Assembly (NCBI RefSeq): GCF_014646675.1
Contig: NZ_BMNS01000005.1
Location: 211,293-275,292 of the forward strand
Source of the DNA: Lutibacter litoralis
GTDB lineage: Bacteria > Bacteroidota > Bacteroidia > Flavobacteriales > Flavobacteriaceae
DNA: 64,000 nucleotides
Direction of reading: 5' to 3'
Part shown: in pieces, positions 8,873 to 15,760 of the stretch
Layout: every line of letters begins with the position of its first letter
Numbering within the stretch: position 1 is the first letter of the stretch
Program-made: the position numbers and the translations under genes
Notes under the pieces: model-generated
Databases searched by the model: none
Told to the model about the DNA's origin: nothing
What the model saw: the letters and a program-made list of their open reading frames with translations, nothing else

Positions 8873-10045
8873 TTATAATAGTACTTTTCGTTTTAAAGAA
8901 ATTAAATGTACCATTAGTATCATTAACGAAAAACTTAATCCAACTATTGATACACCATACCATTTAAAATAGCTCCAAGCAATAGCTCCTAAAAAGGTCC
9001 CGAGAGATCCACCAATAAAGAAACTAACCATGTAAATGGTGTTAATACGGTTTTTTGCTTCCAGGTTATTTGAAAAAATACAACTTTGATTAGTTATATG
9101 TAACGATTGAAACCCCATATCAATTAATAAAACACCAATTACTAAACCAATAATTGAAGTAGCAGAAACTAAAAAAACACACCAAGAAATTACAAGTATT
9201 ATTGTAGCAATGGTAATAAGTTTGTTTTTATTATTATCAGTATTCCTTTTCCCTATGATATTAGCAGTTAAAGCACCAACAATGCCTAAAGCACCAAAAG
9301 AACCTGTTGCTGCACTTCCATAGTTAAAAGATTCTTCTAATAAAAAAACCAATGTTGCCCAAAAAGCACTTAAACCTGCAAATCCCAAAGCCCCTCTTAA
9401 GGCTGACAACCTTACATTTGTATCACTTTTAAAAATAACAAATATAGATTGCATTAATTTTAAATAATTAGATTTATAATCTGGTTTAATATTTGGCAAC
9501 TTAAAACTAATAGTAATTAATAAAATGAGCATCATAAATGCTGCAGCAAAAAAAACAAATTGCCAACCCAAATATTCGCCCAAAAACCCACTAATAAATC
9601 TACTACCTAAAATTCCTATTAGTAATCCACTCATTACAACGCCGATAGCTCTTCCTCGTTTAGTTTTATCTGATAAATGAGCAGCCATAGGAACTAGCAA
9701 TTGAGGAATCGAGGAAGAGAATCCAATAAAAAAGCTGCTAACAACAAATACCATTAAAGTAGTTGCTGTAGCAGCTGCTAGTAAAGAAACTATAATTAAA
9801 AAAAAATCTATTGTAATAATCTTTTTTGTGGCATATTTATCTCCTAAAGGAATCATAAATAACAACCCGGTAGCATAGCCTATTTGCGCAAATAAAGGAA
9901 CATTACTAACCTCGATTTCACTTACATTAAAACCATTTGCTATAAGAGATAGTAGTGGCTGGCAATAATAAATATTAGCAACTACTAAACCAGCTGTAAT
10001 CGCCATTAAATACAATAATGAATTTGATAATTTTTCTTGCTGCAT
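8873..10045 (-). CDS. MFS transporter
   Basis: 390 residues with about 12 hydrophobic segments (for example AITAGLVVANIYYCQPLLSL, MVFVVSSFFIGFSSSIPQLL, ISIVGLSFSLMILMVHLI) and the MFS loop motif GDKYATKKI after the second helix. The sequence type resembles drug/sugar exporters of the YgaY/AraJ group. It lies 41 bases downstream of the hydroxyisourate hydrolase-like gene on the same strand and is probably the last gene of the operon that starts with the Crp-like regulator or the HbpS-like gene. The substrate is unknown; co-transcription suggests it moves a metabolite linked to the two exported proteins (inference). Confidence 0.88.
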   Translation of the reverse strand: MQQEKLSNSLLYLMAITAGLVVANIYYCQPLLSLIANGFNVSEIEVSNVPLFAQIGYATGLLFMIPLGDKYATKKIITIDFFLIIVSLLAAATATTLMVFVVSSFFIGFSSSIPQLLVPMAAHLSDKTKRGRAIGVVMSGLLIGILGSRFISGFLGEYLGWQFVFFAAAFMMLILLITISFKLPNIKPDYKSNYLKLMQSIFVIFKSDTNVRLSALRGALGFAGLSAFWATLVFLLEESFNYGSAATGSFGALGIVGALTANIIGKRNTDNNKNKLITIATIILVISWCVFLVSATSIIGLVIGVLLIDMGFQSLHITNQSCIFSNNLEAKNRINTIYMVSFFIGGSLGTFLGAIAWSYFKWYGVSIVGLSFSLMILMVHLISLKRKVLL

Positions 10046-10086
10046 TTTAAGCTAATTTAAAACCGGTATCTCGTAGTTAAATTTTT

Positions 10087-10494
10087 TTAATTTCCTCTAT
10101 AAGTTGCATATCCAAATTCCGATAAGGTAATTGGCACATGATAATGTTGATTGTCTTTAATTTCAAAAACCACATCAATAAAAGGATAAAAAGAGTCCGT
10201 GTTTTTTTGTTTAAAATAATCGCTTACTAAAAAAGTAAGTTTGTAAATTCCTGTATTGTTTTTTGAACTTTCTAAGAACGAACCTACTCTACCGTTTTTG
10301 TCTGTTACCTTTTTATCTATTTGTGTCCATTTATTGTTTGTCACATTCAATTTTTCAAGTTGAATGGTTACTCCTGCCGCTGGAGTTCCTTTAGAAACAT
10401 CTAGAATATGACTTGATAATTGATAATTAGTTGTTTGCGCATAAGCACCAATTGTAGATAATGATAATGCAAGGATAAAAATTAAATTTTTCAT
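10087..10494 (-). CDS. uraH: Exported 5-hydroxyisourate hydrolase / transthyretin-like protein
   Basis: 135 residues: a signal peptide (MKNLIFILALSLSTIGAYAQ) plus a complete transthyretin-like domain. The active-site pattern of HIU hydrolases is visible: the N-terminal histidine in LSSHILDVSKGTPAAGV, the arginine in DKNGRVGSF, the histidine in HYHVPITLS, and the C-terminal tetrapeptide YRGN, where the family usually has YRGS. HIU hydrolases turn 5-hydroxyisourate, made by urate oxidase, into OHCU. No urate oxidase or OHCU decarboxylase gene is in the window, and the signal peptide puts the enzyme in the periplasm, so its substrate here is uncertain. It starts 31 bases after the HbpS-like gene. 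Confidence 0.9.
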   Translation of the reverse strand: MKNLIFILALSLSTIGAYAQTTNYQLSSHILDVSKGTPAAGVTIQLEKLNVTNNKWTQIDKKVTDKNGRVGSFLESSKNNTGIYKLTFLVSDYFKQKNTDSFYPFIDVVFEIKDNQHYHVPITLSEFGYATYRGN

Positions 10495-10525
10495 TTGTTT
10501 TGATTTATATTAATTAGTAATAATT

Positions 10526-11050
10526 TTATTTAGTTGTATTAATTCCAAACTCTAAGATTTGAGCTGATTTAGCTAATAAATCATCTTTTTCTGCACTTCC
10601 TCCTCCTGCAACTCCAATACTTCCTATAATATGTCCGTTCCAATATATTGGACTTCCGCCACTTAAAAGTAAAAGTTCAGGTAATTCCGCCAAGTTTTGA
10701 GAATCGCTACTTTTTTTAACTGCTCTTAAAAGTTGTAACGTTGGAGTTTTTGTAGATAATGAAGTGTACGCTTTTCTTCTTGCTGCTTCAGTATTATGAG
10801 GACCAACATTTTCTCCCTTAATTTGTAAAATTGTAATGCCAGCAGCATCAAGTATTGCTAAACTTACATTAGTGTTTAAAGAATCTGCAACACTTTGAAC
10901 TCTTTTTGTTAATTCAAAAGCAGCCTTTAAGGTTAAATTAGGTTTTTGCGTAATAAACTCGTTTTCAACACTATTAGTATAAGTGTTTTTTGATTGTCCA
11001 ATTAAAATAGTTGGAAATAATAAAATTAGTAGTAGTTTTTTTAAATTCAT
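10526..11050 (-). CDS. Exported HbpS/GlcG-like (DUF336) protein
   Basis: 174 residues with a signal peptide (MNLKKLLLILLFPTILIGQS). A Haem_degrading/GlcG (DUF336) domain fills the rest: LTLKAAFELTKRVQSVADSL, NVSLAILDAAGITILQIKGE, EAARRKAYTSLSTKTPT, then the glycine-rich LLLLSGGSPIYWNGHIIGSI followed by GVAGGGSAEKDD, the family hallmark. Members bind haem or corrinoids or act as small-molecule binding partners; the precise role is not settled. It lies between the Crp-like regulator and the HIUase-like gene on the same strand with short gaps, which suggests a joint periplasmic function. Confidence 0.9.
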   Translation of the reverse strand: MNLKKLLLILLFPTILIGQSKNTYTNSVENEFITQKPNLTLKAAFELTKRVQSVADSLNTNVSLAILDAAGITILQIKGENVGPHNTEAARRKAYTSLSTKTPTLQLLRAVKKSSDSQNLAELPELLLLSGGSPIYWNGHIIGSIGVAGGGSAEKDDLLAKSAQILEFGINTTK

Positions 11051-11116
11051 CGTATATATTTTTTATGCAAATTTAAATACGATTAATTCCTTAAACGTTG
11101 CCCTAAGTCAACGTTT

Positions 11117-11683
11117 TTATAATTTTGATTTCATTCTACTTAATGTTGAAGGTGACATTCCTAAATAGGATGCGGCCATTTTATTTGAAACTCGTAATAA
11201 TAATTTCGGGTTGTTTTTAATAGTCCAACTTACCTTTTCAAGCGCATCTAATCCTTGAAAACCATAAATTCGCTGTTGGGCATTTATAAATCCTAATTCT
11301 AAAATCTCTCTATAAATTGCTGAAAACTCGGGTATAGAATGTACCAAAAAATAAAAATCATGGCGCGTAATTACCAATAATTCTGATTTTTCTATTGCTT
11401 GTAAATATTCTAAAGCAGGTTTTTGATCAATAAAACTGGGTAATGCTGTTCCAAAATTACCTTCAAAAGCAAAATAACGAGAATTCTCTAGACCTTCCTT
11501 ATTGATAGTAAAAATTCTTAAGCAGCCTTTATTTACAAAGTAATAATGTTGACACACTTCATTATAATCAACTAAAATTTGGTTTCTATTAGTTTTCTTA
11601 AGTTTAAAAAAAGAACAAATTGTTTTTATTTTAGTTTCTTCTATATTCTTACTCTCCAAAAATAAAACTAAAGATTTATACAT
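11117..11683 (-). CDS. Crp/Fnr-family transcriptional regulator
   Basis: 188 residues. The N-terminal two thirds form a cyclic-nucleotide-binding-like beta roll (HYYFVNKGCLRIFTINKEGLE, FGTALPSFIDQKPALEYLQA). The C-terminal part is a short winged-helix region ending VSNKMAASYLGMSPSTLSRM followed by KSKL, as in the flavobacterial Crp group without an extended C-terminus. No cysteine cluster for an FNR-type iron-sulfur centre is seen. It lies 66 bases upstream of the HbpS-like gene, same strand, and probably controls that gene, the HIUase-like gene and the MFS gene. Confidence 0.9.
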   Translation of the reverse strand: MYKSLVLFLESKNIEETKIKTICSFFKLKKTNRNQILVDYNEVCQHYYFVNKGCLRIFTINKEGLENSRYFAFEGNFGTALPSFIDQKPALEYLQAIEKSELLVITRHDFYFLVHSIPEFSAIYREILELGFINAQQRIYGFQGLDALEKVSWTIKNNPKLLLRVSNKMAASYLGMSPSTLSRMKSKL

Positions 11684-11736
11684 ATGTGAAGTTTCTAAAA
11701 CTGTTTATTTATCTAAAAATAATATTAATTATTTAC

Positions 11737-12144
11737 CTAAGTTAATTTATTTGAGTCAAGAAGAGATGAAATTTCAATTGGTATTCTAACAGGTTTCATT
11801 GTAAATTTATCTAATAAACACCAAATAGTTTTTACCGAGCAGACTATCTTTTCATCCTTTATTATATTTACATATCTTTCAGATTTAACACCATAAGATT
11901 CTCCTATATAAGTATTTAAGGTGATTTCATCATTTAAAAATACTGGAAAAAAATAATCTATTTCGTGTCTCTTCACAACCCAAACATAATTATTGTTTAT
12001 AAGTTTTTCACTTAATTGGTTCCAATGTTTTTCAGCAACTATTTGAGCCCAGTCTAAATAAACTACATTATTTACATGGTCTAAACCGTCTATTGAATTT
12101 TTGTCAACTTTAAAAGTATAGGTATAATTTTTTTTTAAATGCAT
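11737..12144 (-). CDS. Acyl-CoA thioesterase, 4HBT (hot-dog) family
   Basis: 135 residues from the ATG at 12144; an upstream ATG at 12177 would add 11 residues (MSCIFVLQFQG) that do not fit the family, so the inner start is chosen. The sequence fits the 4-hydroxybenzoyl-CoA thioesterase type: FKVDKNSIDGLDHVNNVVYL with the active-site Asp near the start of the long helix (YLDWAQIVAEKHW), then the antiparallel strands VWVVKRHEIDYFFPVFLNDE and ERYVNIIKDEKIVCSVKTIW. It would hydrolyse an acyl-CoA thioester in the cytoplasm; the acyl group is unknown. It sits 53 bases upstream of the Crp-like gene, same strand. Confidence 0.85.
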   Translation of the reverse strand: MHLKKNYTYTFKVDKNSIDGLDHVNNVVYLDWAQIVAEKHWNQLSEKLINNNYVWVVKRHEIDYFFPVFLNDEITLNTYIGESYGVKSERYVNIIKDEKIVCSVKTIWCLLDKFTMKPVRIPIEISSLLDSNKLT

Positions 12145-12311
12145 TCCTTGAAATTGAAGAACAAATATACAGCTCATTTTTACTCAAAAAAAAAATTCTA
12201 AATAAAAGAAAAAAATATTGGAATTATTAATGTTAAATTATAAATTTACAGCACCTAAAAGTTCGAGAACATTTAAATTTTTAACTTTATTTTAAATAGT
12301 GTTAAAAATTT

Positions 12312-12378
12312 ACAGTCGTGATACTTGTGCAAAAAAAATTATCGTGGGGACGACAGTTTTTCAAGATTTTGCGACTGT
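12312..12378. repeat. Structured two-stem repeat, unit A
   Basis: Outer arms ACAGTCG (12312-12318) and CGACTGT (12372-12378); inner arms ACTTG (12323-12327) and CAAG (12362-12365); apical segment ATCGTGGGGACGACA (12341-12355). The apical segment matches units B and C while the stems differ yet still pair. Confidence 0.6.
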
Positions 12379-12400
12379 TTTTTTCTTTTAATCTAATAAT

Positions 12401-12476
12401 AAAAACAGTTGTAATTTTTATATCTTACTAAACTACCGTTGTGGGGACGACAATTAAAGATACTACAACTGTTTTT
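12401..12476. repeat. Structured two-stem repeat, unit B
   Basis: Outer arms AAAAACAGTTGTA (12401-12413) and TACAACTGTTTTT (12464-12476) are perfect complements; inner arms TATCTT (12421-12426) and AAGATA (12457-12462); apical segment CTACCGTTGTGGGGACGACA (12433-12452). The outer stem followed by T-run could also end transcription. A truncated copy starting GGGACGACA follows at 12481. Confidence 0.65.
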
Positions 12477-12649
12477 TTTTGGGACGACATATCCACAATC
12501 TATAATTTTACGCAAGAATTACTCATATTTACTATCTTACCTATTTTATTTTTAAAATAAAATTTAGGTATAAGTGTATTTATGTAAATTCTATTTGTTG
12601 CTTTAAGTACTTTAAAGTCTTTTTTTTCTAAAACTAACATAATTATAAT

Positions 12650-13144
12650 TTATTTATTAATAAAAATATGTGTGAAATAATTTCTTCCGTTGGCATCCTT
12701 TTCTGTAGATATACCAAAATGAGTAAATGTTTTATCTTCAATTATTTCTTTATGGCTAGGACTATTTAACCAGGCTTTAACAACACTTTCTCCCGAATTA
12801 TATCCGTAAGCAACATTTTCTCCAACAGAAATTGCTTGAGCATTATTCACTAGTTTTTCATGTCTTTCAGGAAAATTATCATGGTTGACTTTTCCTACTT
12901 CAACCATATAGCTTGTATGTGTCTTTGCAACTGAAGAAATAAAATTCAACCTACTTAAAGTAGTTAAACCTTGTTCTTCTCTATATTGGTTGACAAGATT
13001 TAAAATCTCATCTTCAATAGGTGAATATGTTGCTTTAGTTTCTGTCGTTTTATTAAAATAAATACCATCGTCTTCAGTAGCACAGGAAATATAAAGTGTA
13101 GAGACAAATAACACTATTGCTAGTTTATTTAAAATAGTTTTCAT
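12650..13144 (-). CDS. CAP/SCP-domain lipoprotein
   Basis: 164 residues. A lipoprotein signal peptide (ILNKLAIVLFVSTLYISC, cysteine at about 21) is followed by a bacterial CAP (cysteine-rich secretory, antigen 5, PR-1; YkwD-like) domain at about 42-163. Visible signatures are EILNLVNQYREEQGLTTL, SSVAKTHTSYMV, the histidine motif VNHDNF, the acidic VGENVAYGY, and WLNSPSHKEII with the second histidine. The domain binds metal or lipids in known relatives; the bacterial function is unclear. The gene stands alone, flanked on both sides by copies of the structured repeat. Confidence 0.9.
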   Translation of the reverse strand: MKTILNKLAIVLFVSTLYISCATEDDGIYFNKTTETKATYSPIEDEILNLVNQYREEQGLTTLSRLNFISSVAKTHTSYMVEVGKVNHDNFPERHEKLVNNAQAISVGENVAYGYNSGESVVKAWLNSPSHKEIIEDKTFTHFGISTEKDANGRNYFTHIFINK

Positions 13145-13182
13145 AAAAGAGGGGTTTTTACAGGGGTTATTTTATAAGTATT

Positions 13183-13261
13183 AAAGACAGCCGCAAAATA
13201 ATATTGTCAGCTACCGTTGTGGGAACTTTGATTAGGTGACAAATTGATTGCGACTGCTTTT
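13183..13261. repeat. Structured two-stem repeat, unit C
   Basis: Outer arms AAAGACAGCCGCAA (13183-13196) and TTGCGACTGCTTTT (13248-13261), with one mismatch; inner arms TTGTCA (13204-13209) and TGACAA (13237-13242); apical segment CTACCGTTGTGGGAAC (13211-13226). It has the same orientation and layout as units A and B, on the other side of the CAP gene. Confidence 0.6.
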
Positions 13262-13636
13262 AATAAGGTACATACGTTTCTTATAATTGTTTAAATTGGG
13301 ATAAAACAATGTATTATAAAAAAATGTACTAAGGAAATTGGACTGGAAATAGCATAGAATACTTCCTCTAAAAATTCTACTATAGAGTTTGGTAGAAATA
13401 CTTACTATTGAAGATGTTAAAATTGGGGTACTCATATTTTTGGGGTTTTGACTAGTTGGGGTTTGGGATTAATTTATTTCTATATACATAATTTTTTTAA
13501 AATAAGAGGTAGAATCAAAGTTCTTACTAACCATCTAACTTGTAAAAGCTTTTCGGATTGCTTCTTAAGTATGTGACTACAGTGAGACTACCTCTATTTT
13601 AGTTCATCAATATTTCAATTTTAAAATTATTTCTAA

Positions 13637-13663
13637 GAAGCAATTTGGGGTGCTAATTGCTTC
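13637..13663. repeat. Hairpin upstream-side of MarR stop
   Basis: GAAGCAATT (13637-13645) pairs perfectly with AATTGCTTC (13655-13663) around the loop TGGGGTGCT. It lies 24 bases beyond the stop of the minus-strand MarR gene and may end that transcript, though no clean T-run follows. Confidence 0.45.
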
Positions 13664-13687
13664 CTAGCTCTAATTTTGGGTTTGGGG

Positions 13688-14137
13688 TCAATTTTTATTC
13701 CTAATTTTTATTAATAATTTATTTAAAATTAAAATTTCCTTTTCTGTTAAATTGCCAACAACTGCGGTTTCAAATTGATCTTGTATTTTTTCAATTTCTG
13801 CTAACAATTCTATACCTTGCTCAGTAATTCTAATCTCTACCTTCCTCCTATTTTCTTCATTTTGAAACCTTGTAATTAATCCTTTTAATCGTAATTTTTC
13901 AACTAATCTTGTTGTATTACTATTTTTACTTACCATTTCAGCTTGTAAAGATTGCAAATCGGCTGGTTGACCATTTAATTTTTTTAAAGAACGTAATACT
14001 TGGTATTGTTGAATAGATAAGGCAAATTGTTTGAGATGATCTGAAAATGTTTCATTCATCCAGTTACCTGTTTGCAATATATTTGCAATTGTTAAATCAG
14101 GTAAATTTAAATCTTCCTTTTTATCATTTTTATTCAA
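13688..14137 (-). CDS. MarR-family transcriptional regulator
   Basis: 149 residues, the usual MarR length. An N-terminal dimerisation helix comes first, then the winged helix-turn-helix at about 55-120: SIQQYQVLRSLKKL, LQSLQAEMVSKNSNTTRLVE with KLRLKGLITR, then the wing NEENRRKVEIRITEQGIELL. The dimer would bind a palindromic operator; one candidate lies just upstream of its own start (14170-14196), suggesting autoregulation. No gene is divergently paired within 500 bases, so other targets cannot be named. Confidence 0.92.
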   Translation of the reverse strand: MNKNDKKEDLNLPDLTIANILQTGNWMNETFSDHLKQFALSIQQYQVLRSLKKLNGQPADLQSLQAEMVSKNSNTTRLVEKLRLKGLITRFQNEENRRKVEIRITEQGIELLAEIEKIQDQFETAVVGNLTEKEILILNKLLIKIRNKN

Positions 14138-14169
14138 CTTCGGGGGGACAACTTTTTTCTACACCATTA

Positions 14170-14196
14170 TTGTATAGACAACAAATGTATATACAA
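14170..14196. promoter_or_regulatory. Candidate MarR operator
   Basis: TTGTATA (14170-14176) and TATACAA (14190-14196) form an inverted repeat 33 bases upstream of the minus-strand MarR start codon. Position and size fit an autoregulatory site; this is inference. Confidence 0.45.
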
Positions 14197-14650
14197 ATGT
14201 TTTATAAAACAAATAAAATTGTTAAAAACTTCTTTATTTTGCACGAAAATTTCATCTTTTTTGTGTTTTAAAGTAAAAATAAACTGGTGATTTCAAATAT
14301 CCCACCTATTGAATCACCATTTTAAGCCCTGTAAACCAGTATTTTATAATTTTTATTTAGTTTATTAGTTTAAGAAATTAAACAATAGCTTAATTATTTA
14401 AAAAAAGTCGAAAATTTTTGATAATTATTTTAGAATTATTTAAAATATTGTTAATAACCACATCAATTTCTTAATGAATTTTACTTTTTCTTGCTTAATT
14501 AGGTGTTATAACAGAGAGTATTATAGAATATAATTTTACCCGATGGTTCAAAAAAAATTAAACAAATTTTTCAAATAAATAGTTGATTCCTAATTTTAAC
14601 CACGTTTTAGAATGGTAACCTAAGTTGCAGTCCCCCACTCTATTTAGTTT

Positions 14651-14658
14651 TAAATTTG
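14651..14658 (+). promoter_or_regulatory. Bacteroidota -7 box before the NifX-like gene
   Basis: TAAATTTG matches the TAnnTTTG consensus, with a TTG about 24 bases upstream as a weak -33 element. It would give a leader of about 20 bases to the ATG at 14684. Confidence 0.5.
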
Positions 14659-14683
14659 AATAAATGATTAATAAAAAGAAATT

Positions 14684-15082
14684 ATGAAAACCATAGTAGC
14701 AGTTACTTTTCAAAATAAAAAAACCATATTTAATCATACTGGAAAATGCAGGAACTATTTAATATATACTATAAAAGATTCAACTATCGAAAGTAAAAGA
14801 TTACTAAATCTATCTATTAATGAAACATTGCATTCCTTTTTTCACGAAGAAAATGGTATAAAAAATAGCATTTTATTTGAATCTGATATATTATTAACTA
14901 AAGGTATTGGTAATGGAGCCATAGATAAATTAGCTAAATATGGGATTGCTTGTTATAAAATTGAGGAGTCTGATCCAGATCTAGCTATTAATAAATTAAT
15001 AAATGGAACTTTGGAGGCAATGTCACCTATTTCAAATTCGGTATCTGGCTGCAACTGTAATTGTGGAAAAAAGGAGCACTAA
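14684..15082 (+). CDS. NifX/NafY-like dinitrogenase iron-molybdenum cofactor-binding domain protein
   Basis: 132 residues. The fold pattern matches the Nitro_FeMo-Co family (ribonuclease H-like): KTIVAVTFQNKKTIFNHTGK at the start, then FESDILLTKGIGNGAIDKLA, GIACYKIEESDPDLAINKLI. Proteins of this family bind FeMo-cofactor precursors or related iron-sulfur/molybdenum clusters. Here there are no nif genes; small stand-alone members occur in many non-fixing bacteria with unknown cargo. The C-terminus CNCNCGKKEH adds a three-cysteine tail likely to hold metal or a cluster. The gene stands alone with its own promoter and the palindrome at 15126-15187 behind it. Confidence 0.85.
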   Translation: MKTIVAVTFQNKKTIFNHTGKCRNYLIYTIKDSTIESKRLLNLSINETLHSFFHEENGIKNSILFESDILLTKGIGNGAIDKLAKYGIACYKIEESDPDLAINKLINGTLEAMSPISNSVSGCNCNCGKKEH

Positions 15083-15125
15083 AAGCCTATAATCTTATAA
15101 TAAATCAGAATTACGCAAAAAGAAA

Positions 15126-15187
15126 GGCTGCCTAAAAATAAAATCCCTTCTCGATAATGAAAATTGATCTAACTTTTAGGCAGTCTC
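15126..15187. repeat. Two-stem intergenic palindrome (family copy 2)
   Basis: Arms GGCTGCCTAAAA and TTTTAGGCAGTC pair almost perfectly, and the interior CTCGATAATGAAAATTGATCT resembles the interior of the element at 7456-7563. It lies between the convergent NifX-like and Lrp genes and may also act as a terminator for both. Confidence 0.6.
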
Positions 15188-15208
15188 TATATAATAAGTA
15201 CTTGTATC

Positions 15209-15688
15209 TTAAATTTCTCTAAAAATAGAGTGCATTAATCTAGTTTTATCATTGATGCTTTCTTCTAAAGAAATCATTGTTTCTGTTCTTGAAACACCAT
15301 CGATATCATCAATTTCAAAAATAATTTCTTTTGCGTGTGTTGTGTCTTTAGCTCTAATTTTACAGAAAACATTGTATTTTCCTGCAGTTATATAAGCAAT
15401 AGTAATATTAGGAATCTTCTTTAAATCGTTTATAACTTGCTTAGTTTTAGAAGTTTTTGCTAAATAAATACCCACGTGCGAAATAAATGAATAACCCATT
15501 TTTTCGTAATCTAATGTTAATGTAGAACCTTTAATAATTCCTTCATCTTCCATTTTTTTAACCCTCACATGTATTGTACCTGCCGAAACAACTAGTTTTT
15601 TTGCAATATCAGTAAATGGCGTTCTCGCATTTTCGATAAGAATATCTAATATTTGATGATCTATTTCGTCTAAAATAAATTTTTTCAT
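15209..15688 (-). CDS. Lrp/AsnC-family transcriptional regulator
   Basis: 159 residues. An N-terminal helix-turn-helix (about 5-60: LDEIDHQILDILIENARTPF, TDIAKKLVVSAGTIHVRVKK) is followed by an AsnC ligand-binding (RAM) domain (about 68-145: FISHVGIYLAKTSKTKQVIN, IAYITAGKYNVFCKIRAKD, IDGVSRTETMISLEE). Members sense amino acids and form octamers or discs. The gene is monocistronic here and is followed on the other side by an M14 peptidase gene on the same strand. Its target is not evident. Confidence 0.93.
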   Translation of the reverse strand: MKKFILDEIDHQILDILIENARTPFTDIAKKLVVSAGTIHVRVKKMEDEGIIKGSTLTLDYEKMGYSFISHVGIYLAKTSKTKQVINDLKKIPNITIAYITAGKYNVFCKIRAKDTTHAKEIIFEIDDIDGVSRTETMISLEESINDKTRLMHSIFREI

Positions 15689-15760
15689 GACTTGTTTTTA
15701 ATAATAATATAGAAATATATGACAAATTTATTAAAAAAAACTGATATTTAACTAAAATAT

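Larger units (their letters stand above)
12178..12649. other. Gene-free stretch with palindromic repeats
   Basis: No open frame with coding character was found. The middle (12312-12500) holds two complete and one truncated copy of a structured repeat, listed separately. The remainder is very AT-rich. Confidence 0.6.
13145..13687. other. Gene-poor stretch with repeats and hairpins
   Basis: It contains repeat unit C (13183-13261), a 107-bp inverted repeat (arms near 13498 and 13591-13602) and a perfect hairpin at 13637-13663. Two G/T-rich segments, near 13438-13470 and 13672-13690, resemble each other (TTGGGGTTTGGG-type). An open frame on the minus strand (13232-13435) ends inside unit C and has no family features; it is not called. 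Confidence 0.5.
14138..14683. other. Intergenic stretch: MarR operator, nested hairpins, promoter
   Basis: Near the MarR start is the palindrome TTGTATA...TATACAA. At 14283-14340 two nested inverted pairs overlap (ACTGGT/ACCAGT and GGTGATT/AATCACC), so only one of the two stems can form fully. A -7 box lies at 14651-14658. An open frame at 14047-14271 on the plus strand is antisense to MarR and is not called. Confidence 0.5.

Noticed and set aside
10087-10494. A complete urate degradation pathway
   Set aside because: Only the hydroxyisourate hydrolase-like gene is present; urate oxidase and OHCU decarboxylase are not in the window.
10983-11168. 61-residue plus-strand frame
   Set aside because: Lies antisense to the HbpS-like gene's start and the Crp gap; no coding features.
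12312-13261. Integron attC sites for the structured repeats
   Set aside because: The layout (two nested stems, one orientation, flanking a gene) recalls attC, but the invariant AAC...GTT ends are not kept in all copies, the loop is conserved while attC loops vary, and no integrase gene is present.
13232-13435. 67-residue open frame on the minus strand
   Set aside because: It ends within repeat unit C, has no family features or start signals, and its composition (Ser, Phe, Leu-rich) is that of random AT-rich sequence.
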